A stretch of DNA of 64,000 nt, taken from the NCBI GenBank assembly GCA_037447655.1, contig JBBHKE010002000.1, positions 54,230 through 118,229 of the forward strand, given 5' to 3'. The notes under the pieces were generated by a model. It saw only the letters and a program-made list of their open reading frames with translations, was not told the DNA's origin and did not search any database. Positions 31,722 to 43,261 of the stretch are shown piece by piece. The position numbers were made by a program, and so were the translations under genes. The DNA comes from Zygnema cylindricum. Lineage: Eukaryota > Streptophyta > Zygnematophyceae > Zygnematales > Zygnemataceae. Positions within the stretch are counted from its first letter, which is position 1. Each line of letters starts with the position of its first letter.

Positions 31722-32786
31722 TCAATTTATCCGACACGTACTTTTAATGGGCCAGTACCCCAAAAAATCTCTTTCCTCTTTAAAACACCCAGTACTCCCA
31801 TTAGCCTCTATTAAATATTCTTTTCCCCTCTGGAAATTATCACCAAAAATTGACTTTCTTGGCTTCGATACAGACAGCCCCAAAGAGAGAGTCAATAACC
31901 CCTCCTCCTCCTCCTCTTCCTCCCTCTTCCTCTCCTCCTCTCTCTTCCTCTCCTCCTTCCCCCTCTTCCTCTCCTCCTCTCGCTTGCTCTCCTCCTCCAC
32001 CTCAGCCAATTTCTTCCTTCCTTCCCACGTGAGAACCGCCATTCCTCTCCTGCTATACTCACACTCCCCCACACCCACAAACCGCCCTCCACTTTCACGC
32101 GTGTGAACCAATCTGCTGCCATTTTCACACGCGTGATATTCCTGCCAGCTGGCAGTCTGTGCCACACCCCCTCCACTGGAACTACTCGCGCAACCCTCTC
32201 CCTCCCTCCCCGGGAAAACGCCAGAAACCGGATTTCCCGGGCCGTACTCATATCCACTCCTATTCCCTTTCCCGTTCCCCATTCCGTTTCCGTACGAATA
32301 CCCACTGACAGCCGTACGGATATCGCTTCCGAGACTCCCCACACTTTTCTGAGTTTGACTTTGGGCCGCCATGGCATTCCAGGGGATGACGTGGCCTCCC
32401 ACAGTGACGTCAGGGACTGCCCTTAGCAGTTTCCCCAGAGGAGTTCCCTCCAGAGCCGCCAGCTGGCTCATGATTTCGTACGGTTTCCGTACATTCGCCT
32501 GCCAGCCGGCCACAGGTTCGGAATCAGGTTTGGAGGACGGTTCGGGAATTGGGTCGGTGGGTGGGATCCCGAAAAGCTGCTGAGGTCCGCGTTTTCCGCC
32601 GCGTTTTGTGGGACCGTTTCCGGGAAGTCGGGTGGTGGCTGGTCGCTTACGAAGCTTCTTGGAATGCGGCGGAGAAGGGCTGACGTCAGCTTGGACTGGA
32701 GTGGCTGACGTCAGCACGGTGGAGCAGGAGTCAGCGGAAGAGGAGGCGGGAGAGAGGACGCTGACGTGGCGGACAGGAGCCGCCAT
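31722..32786 (-). CDS. Probable host gene: Ser/Pro/Gly-rich protein with C-terminal LxLxL (EAR-type) motif
   Basis: 354 residues. The start lies in a strong context (CCACC before ATGG) after a CT-rich leader typical of plant genes, and the locus is far more GC-rich than its surroundings. Residues about 30-70 form a Ser/Pro/Lys/Arg-rich region with KKLRKRP and KRGGKRG, a possible nuclear localisation signal. Residues about 90-140 look folded (ANVRKPYEIMSQLAALEG, TPLGKLLRAVPDV). A Gly/Tyr/Asn-rich section follows, then a charged Glu/Lys/Arg run (about 262-297), then LLTLSLGLSVS. The LxLxL pattern is the EAR motif that recruits TOPLESS-type co-repressors in plants. I do not recognise the family, and no DNA-binding domain is evident. 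A nuclear adaptor-like repressor is an inference. No intron is needed, but one cannot be excluded. Confidence 0.62.
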   Translation of the reverse strand: MAAPVRHVSVLSPASSSADSCSTVLTSATPVQADVSPSPPHSKKLRKRPATTRLPGNGPTKRGGKRGPQQLFGIPPTDPIPEPSSKPDSEPVAGWQANVRKPYEIMSQLAALEGTPLGKLLRAVPDVTVGGHVIPWNAMAAQSQTQKSVGSLGSDIRTAVSGYSYGNGMGNGKGNRSGYEYGPGNPVSGVFPGREGEGCASSSSGGGVAQTASWQEYHACENGSRLVHTRESGGRFVGVGECEYSRRGMAVLTWEGRKKLAEVEEESKREEERKRGKEERKREEERKREEEEEEEGLLTLSLGLSVSKPRKSIFGDNFQRGKEYLIEANGSTGCFKEERDFLGYWPIKSTCRIN

Positions 32787-33877
32787 GGTGGTAAAGGAGT
32801 GGAAAGTAAACTCTTAGGGGTGGAGAGAGAGGGAGAGATGAAGGAGTTGGGAAGATGTAAGACGGTAGGAGAAAGTTTAGGAATAGTTATCTTTATGGAC
32901 ACGGAAGGCGAGGAGTCGAAGGAGCTGTTGAATATCTTTTAGTTATTTTTTTTTTGTTTGTTTGTTTAATTGTTGTTGGAGGTTACGCCGCCCGGATCGG
33001 GGAGTACTGTACCACGTGGCCACTTCGGATTTATGGGTCCCGCCAAAAATCAGTTAGAAGGAGAAGTACTTTTTGCGGCAGTTGTTTCTGGACGCGGGCG
33101 GGAGGTCGGTGGAGTGGATCACACGTGCCACGTGAATGACGCTCCAAGTAGGATGAGAATCTGACGGCCACGAGGTATGGTTAAATGGGCGGCGGAGATT
33201 AAGTGAGTGGAGAGGTTGGGAAGGCGTGTCGCGATGCGGTGGCCAGAGGATGATTTGTCGTTCTCGAAAAGTCGGTTTTTTCTGTCGCTGTTGACGTGTC
33301 CAAGATTGTCGATAGTTTTAAGGCGTGTGCAGTATTGAAAGCGAACACATGCGGGTACGAATATGGACTAAATTAGTTTTTGTCGTATGTATGTATGTCT
33401 CAGCGAATGAAATAGTGACATTTACACATAATTCGGGGTACTTGCTACTGTACTGACAAAATACGACCGTGGCCTGTCGTTTTCCAATTCAGGCGATACG
33501 TTGAAACAGAAGGCATCGTAAAAAACGAAGATTTCGGCAGAACTGCTGCGACGACTGCTGGAGGCTGCTGATTGGACCGAAAACGTGGCAGGATGAATAA
33601 ACACGTAGAGTGATTGGCGTCGAGGGTTCGGCAGGTGATTGAAATGTACGGACGTCTGAAATGGAATCTGTTGACTAACCTGGACGTCACATGACCCATA
33701 ATTGTAGGAATTCTAGTCCTTACGCATATGAAAGACGGCAGGTAACTGCCTTATGTACGGATAGCTTGGCTTGACCGTGAGCGCGACATATAGGTGTACT
33801 ATGAGTGTGACGTGACGAGGGCCACTCACGCGTAACGCTACAGTACAGTACTATGCGGGCCGGCGGAAATCTCCAGG
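32787..33877. promoter_or_regulatory. Upstream region of the EAR-motif gene with G-boxes
   Basis: The leader just upstream of the start is CT-rich on the minus strand. G-box cores CACGTG occur at 33013-33018, 33122-33127 and 33129-33134, the last two one base apart. G-boxes bind bZIP and bHLH factors in plants and often mark light or abscisic-acid control. No obvious TATA box was found. The rest to 33877 is without a supported gene. Confidence 0.4.
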
Positions 33878-34468
33878 ATGTCCAGTGTCGTTGGAAGCGG
33901 TTATTTAGGGTACGACCTTCAAATAGGTCGTGTCCACACTATTAACAGAATCCTCATATTATTTAACAAAAAGTATATTTTCCAGAACCCCGGGACAGCA
34001 CGGCATTGTACGGTCCCTGTGGCGCAGTGCGCAGGTGCCGCTAATTTACCCTACTGTTGCTTTGGAAACGCCCTAAAGTGCAAAAGGACACCTGCAAAAA
34101 ATCCGTACACTAAAGGTTCACTTGAGATTTTGGTGACGTATTTTGCGTCAGCAAAGGTGTCCACCTATTTCCTTGAGATTCACGAGACGGCCACTATCAC
34201 CGTCCGTAACACACGTGTAAAGTCAAATCTTAAAGTACAGACTTCCTTTAGCAGGAGCGGACGGCGCGCCGATAGTGACCTGTACAGATTGTTTTACATG
34301 TCGGCTCCCACGGCCTTCAAGGAAGAGGCAACACGTGGCATTAGGACGGGCGGCCGTCGAATGAATGTCAAAATTGACTTGAAAAAGTTGGACGCTACGC
34401 AGAAAAAGTCCTCGAAGTCCCGAATGGTACATTTTTATGCACGTTTAATTTTGATGGTGTCCATTTAG
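33878..34468 (+). CDS. Uncertain 196-codon ORF
   Basis: Open for 196 codons in moderately GC-rich DNA, with no recognisable domain. It has a Cys-containing patch (CTVPVAQCAGAANLPYCCFG) and a basic C-terminal third. Codon use does not clearly resemble coding DNA and no good start context is seen. It could be chance, an exon, or part of an unrecognised element. Confidence 0.15.
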   Translation: MSSVVGSGYLGYDLQIGRVHTINRILILFNKKYIFQNPGTARHCTVPVAQCAGAANLPYCCFGNALKCKRTPAKNPYTKGSLEILVTYFASAKVSTYFLEIHETATITVRNTRVKSNLKVQTSFSRSGRRADSDLYRLFYMSAPTAFKEEATRGIRTGGRRMNVKIDLKKLDATQKKSSKSRMVHFYARLILMVSI

Positions 34469-36067
34469 CATTTTAGGGTGCACACATGGAACCCTTTTTA
34501 GTGCGGACAAAATAATGTGCAAAACGTACGAATTGTGCACTAATACCTGAAACAGCCATCCGGTTCAACTAGGCGACATTAAAGAGGAAAAGTCAAAGTA
34601 TATCGACTGGAGAGAATCTGCTATATTGAAAGGAAATGTTTAGAACACACATTTTTTTACATATGACATTTACCGTTCAAATATTTTTGTAATTTTTGTA
34701 TTGACGTATGGTACCAATTCATTACTTTTTTACTACTTTGACAAGTCTATGAAACTATTTTGCCATTCGTCGCCCTCGCTTAGGAGAATTTAAAAGGATG
34801 ATTTTTTTTGCGTCTCATTTTCTATCTCCCGTCCCAAAAAAATGAAAAAATAATCGTGACAACCGCGGGGGAACCCTTGGAGCCGAAGTGCGCAATGCGT
34901 GCTGGTACATAATGTTTCAAGTGGCTATTTGAAATGTTCTTTTTTTTCGCAGGCCCTTTTTTTTTTATGTTGGAAAATCCATGTTGTGATTACGTATCCG
35001 TTATAAAATGACATAGCCGATGTACATGCATGCACGAATGTACTATTTGCATCTACTTAAATATGTATGTGTAGTTTGGATCTAAGTACACTTAGAATCA
35101 GTTACAATGAACTATCAAACTTATGGTGAAGCGCTAAAAAGAGAACTAAAACTGGGTTCGAACGTGAAAATTTGTATTGTTGGAAGCGTTGGCTTACAAA
35201 TGTTGGTACTTTAACATTTCATTGTAATTTTCCTAGCGATGAATTATAGTATTAATAGTGTTTTATACTAAATTGAAAGAATCATTTTTAAACTTTAGTA
35301 ACGGTTCCAAGCCTCCTAATTTATGTCTTATCTTTCAACAATTTGTTCACTTTAAAGTTGTTCTACATTTAATATTTTGGTTTTAAAGATCAAAATGTTG
35401 GTGACAATTTTTTTAAACACTAACTTTGCGCAATATTATTACGAAAATGAAGTAGTTATAGTTATATATTCAAAGAGGCTATATTGTTGTCATGCGACAA
35501 GTTGACGTGTAATTTTTATCACATAAGGATGTTCTATCTAACTCCATGTGGGTGACTTAATTTTATCATTAATATTGATAAAGGGTGCAAGGTTTCGTTA
35601 GATTAATGTTGTTTAAATTCATATATTTTCAGATTTTCAAGGTTGGTACAAATGGCACGAACGACAAAACTTGTTTCTTACATTGTAAAACAAAACTCTC
35701 AAAATTTGCACAAGAAAGCTAAATATCCGTCATAAACCATAGTTGACTGTGTAAACAATTATATTCATTTGATTATTATTAAAATCCTTATAAACAACGA
35801 GATACCTTAAAGAAAGTTAAAAAAAATATATTAGCAATATTAAACACCATGGACCCACAAACCGTAGAAAACCTGTTGAAAAACAAATACACATTGTGAC
35901 TTAGATTAAGCTCTTCAAATTAATTACAGTAGCGACATCGGAAGTGAAAACATATCACTTTTTATATCTTTGCCACTATCACTATGGCTATCACTATCGT
36001 CATAGCCATAGCCATCGCTAGCATTATCACTTATCGCTATCGCTAGTAATTTGAAGCCTTTATAAAG
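34469..36067. other. AT-rich spacer with a hexanucleotide tract
   Basis: No gene seen. Around 35975-36050 an ATCGCTATC-like degenerate hexamer repeat (ATCACTATGGCT, ATAGCCATAGCC) runs for about 75 bp. The remainder is low-complexity AT DNA. Confidence 0.4.
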
Positions 36068-36627
36068 TACACCGTCAATCGCTATTAGAGTATATAACGC
36101 CAATTCGGAGCCCTTTTTTCAAAAAAAAAAACCCGAAATACAATCCATAATTATATTTTTTCCATTATTATAATTGGGGTTTTTTTTCAATTAGCGTTAA
36201 TAAGGGAAGTACATTGCGATGGAAATAGTGTGGCGTACGGACAGGATATTTTTGTACGACATGGTACTTTTTGAATTACAAAGGCATAAAAAGACACTTA
36301 ACATTATTGTGCACACATGTGAATGTGCACTGGAAGAAAGAGATGCAAACTCGTCGACAAAAATCACGTTCTCATATGTTCGTCCGTCGACCGTGTGAAC
36401 AGCGCGACGGCGTACGAATTGTCAGATTTTGTACGAATACACATATTACTGTAGACATTGAAAGGGCGGGTATTTATTACCCAGGACAACCCAAAATACA
36501 GTTAGGGATTAATTAGTATATATATATATTTTTTTTTTCAAAAATAAAAAAATCCCGATTAGTGTCAATAACACTAATTTTTTTTAACCCTAATTATTCC
36601 TTTACTCCAATAGTAATTGACGATGTA
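36068..36627. mobile_element. MITE copy 2, diverged
   Basis: Left end TACACCGTCAATCGCTATT and right end whose complement reads TACATCGTCAATTACTATT. The 560 bp length is close to copy 1. Interior motifs also match: TAGTGTGGCGTACGG near 36223 and a CGTCGACC...GTGTGAACAG stretch. Confidence 0.6.
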
Positions 36628-37640
36628 TCGTACTTTTAATTTTTGCGCGTGCGATCCCGTCACATCACGCCACTTTGTTCTCAATATCCCTACACTACAC
36701 TGTGAATCGCTATTAGCGTACATGACGCTAATTGGGGTACCCCTTTTTTTGGGGCAAATTCTCAAATAGAATAAATTACGCTAATTGTTTTTGCATGTTA
36801 TTTGAGGTACCACGCTCAATGCGGATCATAATTGTAATGTAGGGTCCTTTTAAATAGTGTGGTGTACAGACTGTCAGATCCGTACTTTTTTGCACATTTT
36901 TAAATATAAAAGTACAGAAAAAATATATACGCCGTCGAGCGAGCACGAAAATGAGCTCTGAAAAAAATGGGCGAAAGAGGTTGGTAAGAAACGCGTTCCC
37001 ATTTGTTTGAATGTCGTTGGCATGGTCGGCCGTGTGAACACTAGACATGCGTGTAGGTTGAAAGTTACGGAATTTTTCAGTAAAATAGTCCTATTGTGTG
37101 ATGTGTGACCCTGTCGTTATAACCGCCTACCTTAACTGTTCACGTTGTCACTGTAATTAAGGGATTACACATAATTAGGGTAAACCTTCATTTTATTTTT
37201 GAACAACAACCTATTTAGCGTTAATGTTCACCCTAATTAAGCCAAAAGTGAAAAATGACTATCAAATAGGGTACGTTATGACATTAAAATGGGTGTCAAT
37301 TCAAAAATGCACACATAATAAAGTAATTAAAAAACACAATTACAGTTAAAGAACAACATTTGGCGTTGGTGATATATGTCTTGGGGTAACGCCAAATGCG
37401 GACAGACCCCATAAAAAAGATTCCTTTTCGACGAATCACAGGCATTGTAAAAAAAAATAAAAAATCGTGGGTTATGTCGTTTTGTGTCGTCATTCTCAAG
37501 ATATGTAAATTTTATACACGGGAAGGAGGTGAACCTTCCGTCTCCTCATTCTATTCGCAGCCATGGTTTTCTTCACGACATCGCCATCGCATCGCCTTCA
37601 TTTTCGGATCGTCGTCGCTGGTTTGTTGGCGGTGAGGTTT
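36628..37640. other. Spacer with a further partial MITE
   Basis: At 36696 TACACTGTGAATCGCTATT followed by AGCGTACATGACGCTAATT resembles the MITE left end. TAGTGTGGTGTACAG near 36852 matches its interior. I could not find the right end. Nothing else is recognised to 37640. Confidence 0.35.
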
Positions 37641-38035
37641 TAATACTGCCTCTATCCTCCATTATTGCTCTACTTGTTCCACTCTTTCACCCTCCCGGTA
37701 TTCCTTGTCCTGTCTCCCTCTCTCTCAATCTGCCTCTATCCCCTCTCCCTCTCCCGATCACTCTCCCTCTCTCTCCCTTTTCCTCTCTTCAATCGGCCTC
37801 CCCTTCTCTCTCTTCCTCTCGTATTGCCTCACCCTATCCCTCTCCCTTAATTTCCCTCTCCTTCTCCCTTCCTCTCTCCCTCTCTCTCTCAATCTCCCTA
37901 TCTATCTCCTTCCTCTCCCTCTCCCTCTCCCTCTCAATTTGCTTCTCTCCTCTCCCTCTCCCTATCCCTCTCCCTCTACCTCTCTCTCACCCTCTCCCTC
38001 TCAATCTGCCTTTCCCTCTCCCTCAACGAGTGTAA
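37641..38035. repeat. Polypyrimidine CTCTCC tract
   Basis: Nearly 400 bp of CCTCTCCCTCTC-type low-complexity sequence on the plus strand. The ORFs across it encode only Leu/Pro/Ser runs and are not credible proteins. A TTCTATTCGCAG/CC acceptor-like sequence sits upstream at about 37550-37562. The tract could be a simple repeat or a CT-rich leader, but no gene follows. Confidence 0.55.
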
Positions 38036-38159
38036 TTTTTCAACGAACGCCAATATGGGTACAGCTGATTTGTCGAGAGGATATTCACAGTAATATAGGT
38101 GAAGTACGACTTCTTACAATTCATACACTGTCGCATACTTTCACTCTAACTAATTCCTA

Positions 38160-38394
38160 ACTCTAATTTCGGTTTTTTAGGGTGTAGGCAATACGCGACA
38201 AATAAATGTACACTAACAGGGCAATTATTCGTGTGATAGCAAATATTATAATAAAATATCCGTACTTGTATAATTAAAAAGTACATATCCATACGCACCG
38301 ACACGTTCCGTACTCCACACTAATAAAAAAATACATAAATTAAAATGGTGCACGCTAATTATTCTTCACGTAATTAGAGTACAGGAAAAATTAG
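38160..38394. repeat. MITE-like fragment split from its end by solo LTR S2
   Basis: The inverse complement of 38273-38394 has TTAGTGTGGAGTACGG and CTCTAATTACG-type segments like the MITE interior. After S2, 39880-39976 continues to a MITE end whose complement reads TACACCGTCGATCG. This suggests S2 landed in an older MITE. The distal end is not recognisable. Confidence 0.35.
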
Positions 38395-39879
38395 TGTTAA
38401 TATTTGTGTATTTTCTAGATCTTTATAGAGGATATCAAAAGGAAGAGGCATTTTGCCTCTAACTCCCTCCTCTATGCCCCCTCACTTGTTGTAGTCACTG
38501 AAGGCTAGATAGGGAGTTATAACCATGGCTGCCTAGGCCTACTCCCTTCTCTATGCCCCCACACTTGTTGTAGTCACTAAAGGCTAGATAGGGAGTTAGA
38601 ACCATGGCTGCCTAGGCCTTCTAGAGAAACAGGAGTTGAAATTGGTAGATTTACCAAAATGGGGTTTGACAGACACAGGATTTGATCCTGGTACCTGTCG
38701 CATGTCAAGCCTCAAATTGTCGTTAGCTTTATCCTATTGTCTAGGACTAGTGCTAGATTATATAGGGTACGATAAAGATATAAACATTACCAAGTAGTAT
38801 GTTTCATTTAACAAAATACGGAACGGAATATACATGGAAAAGAGTTAGACCTCACGTAATTCGGACCGCACGGAATTAACAAAATGGCATTTCATTCCGA
38901 CGGTCCGGATGGAATATTTGATCTGAGTCGACGGCCGTGGTGCGAGCCGAGATTCCGGAGTGGGCGACGTGGCGTTTTCACGCACCGCCACCTCGGATGA
39001 CACGTGGCAGGTTCCTACAGGATTGCGGGATTTTCGGAACGCGAGATTACAAATCCGAATGTGACAAATGTCACAGTATGACGCTGGCGTACATTGGTCG
39101 TACAGAAAGTACTCCGGCACCTGTATTTTCTTATACGGTACAGACATGATTGGTCCGTACTTCAACTGGTTCTATGTTGACGCGGATTTCAACGGTCAAC
39201 ACGGAACGACGACCGTTGAAATTCAACAGTCAACAGAAATTAGTTCGGCGAGTCAAAGTGACATGCGGCATCATCCTATAGGATGCCCGGAGAAGAAAAA
39301 TGACAGAACGGCGACGACTTATTCGCCACGTGGCAGACCAAGAGTGGTGCCGCATATTTCGGTACATAAGGTACGGCGGATACCGTACTTTAAATATATG
39401 TTATGTAGTGTGCTGCAATTTTATTGGTCTAGAGGGGATGTGAGTAGGTTTTAGGACTTAGAATATTTTTGGTAGGTAGCCACCTCTCCCAGAGAGCATC
39501 TTGTATAAAAAGGCAAATTTTGGTCAGCCATAACTATCAATTTACTTGACCATTTTTAGTGATTCTTTTTCCTGCGCACTTAGGGGAGTCTAGGCTACAC
39601 AGGGGTGTATTCGGTCAGAGTGTTTACCTGCCAGGGTGGCTGCATTTCTAAGGGAAAGTCAAAGTGGGGAATGTTATCCAAAACTCAAATTCTAACCTTG
39701 CATTCTGTGGTGGAACTGAGCACACAGAAAGTCTTATTTCACAGGGGTGAAGCTTTAATGAGGTTTTGATTGTCAAGGGGTCAATCATTTGGGTTTATAT
39801 AAACTTAGAGTCGGCACTATCTAGATTAGCTTCTTTGGATCTGCGAATTCTATGTGGCAATGGAGCCCATAGAATTTCA
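38395..39879 (+). repeat. Solo LTR S2
   Basis: TGTTAATATTTGTG...GAATTTCA, 1485 bp, flanked by ATTAG (38390-38394) and ATTAA (39880-39884). It is longer than S1 because of an internal tandem duplication of about 84 bp in the U3 hairpin region (about 38458-38620) and extra sequence near 39160-39420. U3 hairpin 38447-38533 (AACTCCCT pairs AGGGAGTT), tRNA-like block near 38670-38700, CACGTGGC near 39001, TATAAAAAGG near 39504, leader hairpins near 39575-39645, terminal ATGGAGCCCATAGAATTTCA. Confidence 0.85.
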
Positions 39880-39976
39880 ATTAATACCATTTACCCTATA
39901 TTAGGCATAAATTCAAAATTTAGGGGCACCGAATTAGTGGTCAACACGCTAAAAACGATCGACGGTGTAGTGTACT
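39880..39976. repeat. MITE terminal fragment
   Basis: The inverse complement begins TACACCGTCGATCG and continues CTAATTCGGTGCCCC, like the left end of MITE copy 2. It is bounded by S2 on one side and X2 on the other. Confidence 0.4.
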
Positions 39977-41287
39977 TGTTGTCCATAGCCATTTCTAGCC
40001 ATGGATTCACCCTCGGAAGCACCACAGACTTCCCAAAAACAGCCTACTTTGAATCAACACAGAATTCTACAAAAATAACAAAACAAGCTGAAACTACATC
40101 AAAAGATAGTATCTAGGATTTGGAATAACCTCACAAAGTTTCAGACAAATATAATAAAGAGAGCGATCACATCATCTAGTCAAAGTTGCAGAAAAATAGT
40201 ATGCCAGAACTTTGATAAAACAGACTAACTTCACAATGAAGTAAAACACAGACCAGGCACACAACATGCCTGCAAATCTGTGACAATAATAAAAATATAA
40301 ATAGGAACACACATGCAAAATTTCAGATAATTATGCCAACAGATCTGAGAGTAATCCTCAGATAAAAATTCCCAAAAAACACCATTAACAGTTTTTGGTC
40401 CAAAAGTTCCTATGAATAAAAATGACTAAGTCCTACAAATATACACGAGCTCATTACTGAGTGTACGGAGGCATACCAGCCGTACGCAATCTACTAGCTA
40501 CCTCTATTAATGTTAATAAACCCGAATACTTCGAGGTATGTCAAAAAGAGTAAATCTACACTAATAACTAATACACATAAAGACAAACCATTGTTGTAAA
40601 TATTTACAAAGTACACACAATCTTACAAAATCGTATGCTCAGTCATGCTGAGTCACTCAATGGAACTCCTCGAATTTCGTCAAACAATCCGGGACATCCA
40701 AAATAAACATCGTGTGATTGACGCGATTTCGCGTCTCTACTTCATGAAAAATATCGTTGGCCTATATCCGTCGTCCGTCGATCTTATTCGGCACCCTTGA
40801 TGTCGCGCCACGTGGTCATAAAAATCCAAACGAAATCCACGCGAGTCGTCAAATATCCCACGACGTCGCGAAGAGAATTTAGTCATTCACGTCCACTTGT
40901 TAAAATAATAATCGTACATCCGAAATCATTTCCGTACCGCAGCCGCGTCCTTTGCAATAAATGCGGCAAATAAAGTACACGTCATTTTTCATAAACGTCG
41001 CTTGTTGCATAAAAATTACATTTGTTCAAATTATATGTTCCGTACCGGCGACGTACATTTCGTAAACTTCACATCGGATCGCGTCGCGATCCGCCGTCTA
41101 TTTCTTAACGCATTCCGCGCCACTCAATTACTACCTCACGTCCCTTTAATTTTACTCGTACATTTACTCCCCCAATCCGCAAATCCATTCGAACCACCAC
41201 ATTACTTTCGATAATATATTACGCACGCGAAACGTCGCGTGCGCACAAAATGTCGAGTACGCACGAAACCAACTTTTCAAAAACAAC
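39977..41287 (-). repeat. LTR X2 (second LTR family)
   Basis: Begins TGTTGTCC and ends CAAAAACAAC; flanks GTACT (39972-39976) and GTATT (41288-41292) match at 4 of 5. A shared block at about 40330-40490 aligns with X1 (7320-7470) and X3 (51930-52080), including ACTAAGTCCTAC and GGAGGCATACCAGCCGTAC. It is longer than X3 (738 bp), so one may carry a deletion or insertion. CCACGTGG lies near 40809. Confidence 0.5.
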
Positions 41288-41293
41288 GTATTG

Positions 41294-41845
41294 TACACCG
41301 CCAATCGCTATTAGCGCAGAAGTTTCTTTAGCGTATATGAATAATTAAACTGGTGTACGCTAATTAAGAATTTAAATTTTTTGAAAAAAAACATGCATTC
41401 TAATTGTTTAATAATTATAATTTGGGACTTTGAAAAAAATAAATGTCGGTCGCAAACATGCTTACACTTATATAGGTATTTGTACAAAATTTGACAAATC
41501 ATAAACAAATCGTACGTTCACACGGTGGAAACTTAGTTGTTGGACGAATATGTGCGAACGTGATATTTGACAACCCGATTTTATCCCCGTTTTAAAGTGC
41601 ATGTTCTCATGCGTCCGCGTTTACAAAAACACACTTTTTCACTTAAAAACGTACAATTCTGTACAGTCTGACACGTACCGTACACCACACTATTTAAACG
41701 ACAACGTACTTTCGTTTCGTACGGTACTTATAAAATAACCCTAAATGACGTAAAGATAAAAAATAGAATAAGCTACACTATTTGAGAATAAAAAAAAAGC
41801 GGGACGGAATTAGCGTACACTACGCTCATAGCGATTGGCGGTGTA
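41294..41845. mobile_element. MITE copy 4, inverted relative to copy 1
   Basis: TACACCGCCAATCGCTATT at the left and the complementary end at 41820-41845; 552 bp. The interior aligns with the inverse complement of 29709-30276, for example AAAAAGCGGGACGGAATTAG and the TTAGCGTATATGAATAATTA segment. TA at both ends. Confidence 0.75.
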
Positions 41846-42933
41846 GTAGCCGTGTACTATATGTATGCGTATGATACTTTTGTTACGGTAAAATATGCAT
41901 GTAAGACGGGGTCAGATATGGTGACGTTCCATCAATTCCGTTCTCCGGTTGCGCAAGTTTTTTCGGTAACTAGTGCGACGGTCGTTAAATGGGCGTGGAC
42001 AGTGTCTTGTTTACCATGCACGTTTATCATGCACGTTCAAAAAAGCGAACACACGTACCATTTCCCTGGCTGGCCTTGCATTTTGAATGCTCCAACGTTA
42101 AAAACGGAATATGTATAACCTTTGCGCCACTTTTGGCGAACCGCGCCTACTTTTAAAGCTACTCGGTACCCGAGGTCGTGGTCGTGGTCGTGGTCGTGGT
42201 CATTGTCGTGGTCCCTGTCTTGGTCAACGTTTATTTGTCATTTCTCATAGCCTATTCCCAACGGGAAAAAAATCACTTCAGCAACAAACGTGCGTTCAAA
42301 AAATGTACGGCTTTCCAAGCACCAACTTTTTTGTTCTTGGAAGTAAGAAAGAAAGATTTTATTATGAAAAAAGCGATGGTAAAACCATCAAAGTACAAAA
42401 CTTGATTGAAAAGGGAAATTGTCCACTACCATTAAAGGTCAAAAACTAAAAGTACGCACAAATACTATAAAAGCTAACCTGCGGTAAGAGTAAAAAGAAA
42501 CAAAGAAAACATAAGAAACAAAAACAAACACTAAAACTAAACTACAAAAGCACTTAAAACTACACTATACAAAAGCTCTAGATGACAAAAAAGGGTCGTC
42601 GGCCCAAAACCTAAAAGAAGTCTACACTAAAGGTATGAGGAACAAATATCATCAGTGTGCACCGAATGGCGAAGAGGTAAATCTCGCAAGCCTAGACCAT
42701 CGTTCACCACCGTGCTTTGTCGGATAAAGGCGGTTGCTTGAGATCTTTGAAAGGTAACAAAGATCCGTTGGCGATAAAAGGCCGACATGAGAGCCGAGGG
42801 AGGGCTGCCAGGTCCTCGAGCCTCAAACAACCGTCGAGCACAATCACAGATGAAGTTGTCGACGAGTCCAATGTCCCAAATATCGCAAAAGCAAACGGTA
42901 TGAAGTTGTCGGTTGGGTCCCGATGAGCGTAAT
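41846..42933. other. Spacer with a GGTCGT hexamer repeat
   Basis: A perfect (GGTCGT)n-type run at about 42172-42200 continues imperfectly to 42225. A similar degenerate run occurs at 62385-62465, so the surrounding sequence may belong to a shared repeat. ORFs here encode Arg-Gly runs and are not credible genes. Confidence 0.4.
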
Positions 42934-43255
42934 TGTTGAAATAACTAGATTTATGGGGTATTTTCTAGGTCAAACTAGATTAGTGAAAAAAAAAAAAAAC
43001 GCAGGTAGTTTGCCTCCACCTCCTCCCTCTTGCCCCCATACTTGTAGTCACTAAAGAAAAGAGAGAGTGGTGGAGCCATGGCTGCCTCAGCTCCATAGTC
43101 AGGACTAAAGAGTGACAAAAGTCTTTGTCAACAAAAGGTTGAGTCCGGCAGGACTCGAACCTCCGACCAGCAGAGCGAGGCGTAGCCGTCAGCTCTTACC
43201 GGTCTGTCGTAGGAGTTCATTAGATTGCATAGGGTGTGATATATTTTTAAACTAT
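42934..43255 (+). repeat. 3'-truncated Copia C-type LTR fragment F4
   Basis: Starts TGTTGAAATAACTAG like the LTRs of Copia C. The U3 hairpin is intact (CTCCACC pairs GGTGGAG; apex ACTTGTAGTCACTAA, three bases shorter). The antisense tRNA-like block (GGTTCGAGTCC on the minus strand) is at 43145-43200. The LTR similarity stops near 43255. Confidence 0.7.
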
Positions 43256-43261
43256 GTTCCC

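Noticed and set aside
37484-38160. Three overlapping plus-strand ORFs rich in Leu, Pro and Ser
   Set aside because: They arise from a CTCTCC low-complexity tract open in several frames; no domain and no unique sequence.
42111-42449. Arg-Gly-rich ORF that could suggest an RGG RNA-binding protein
   Set aside because: The RG run is encoded by a GGTCGT microsatellite and the rest of the ORF has no recognisable domain.
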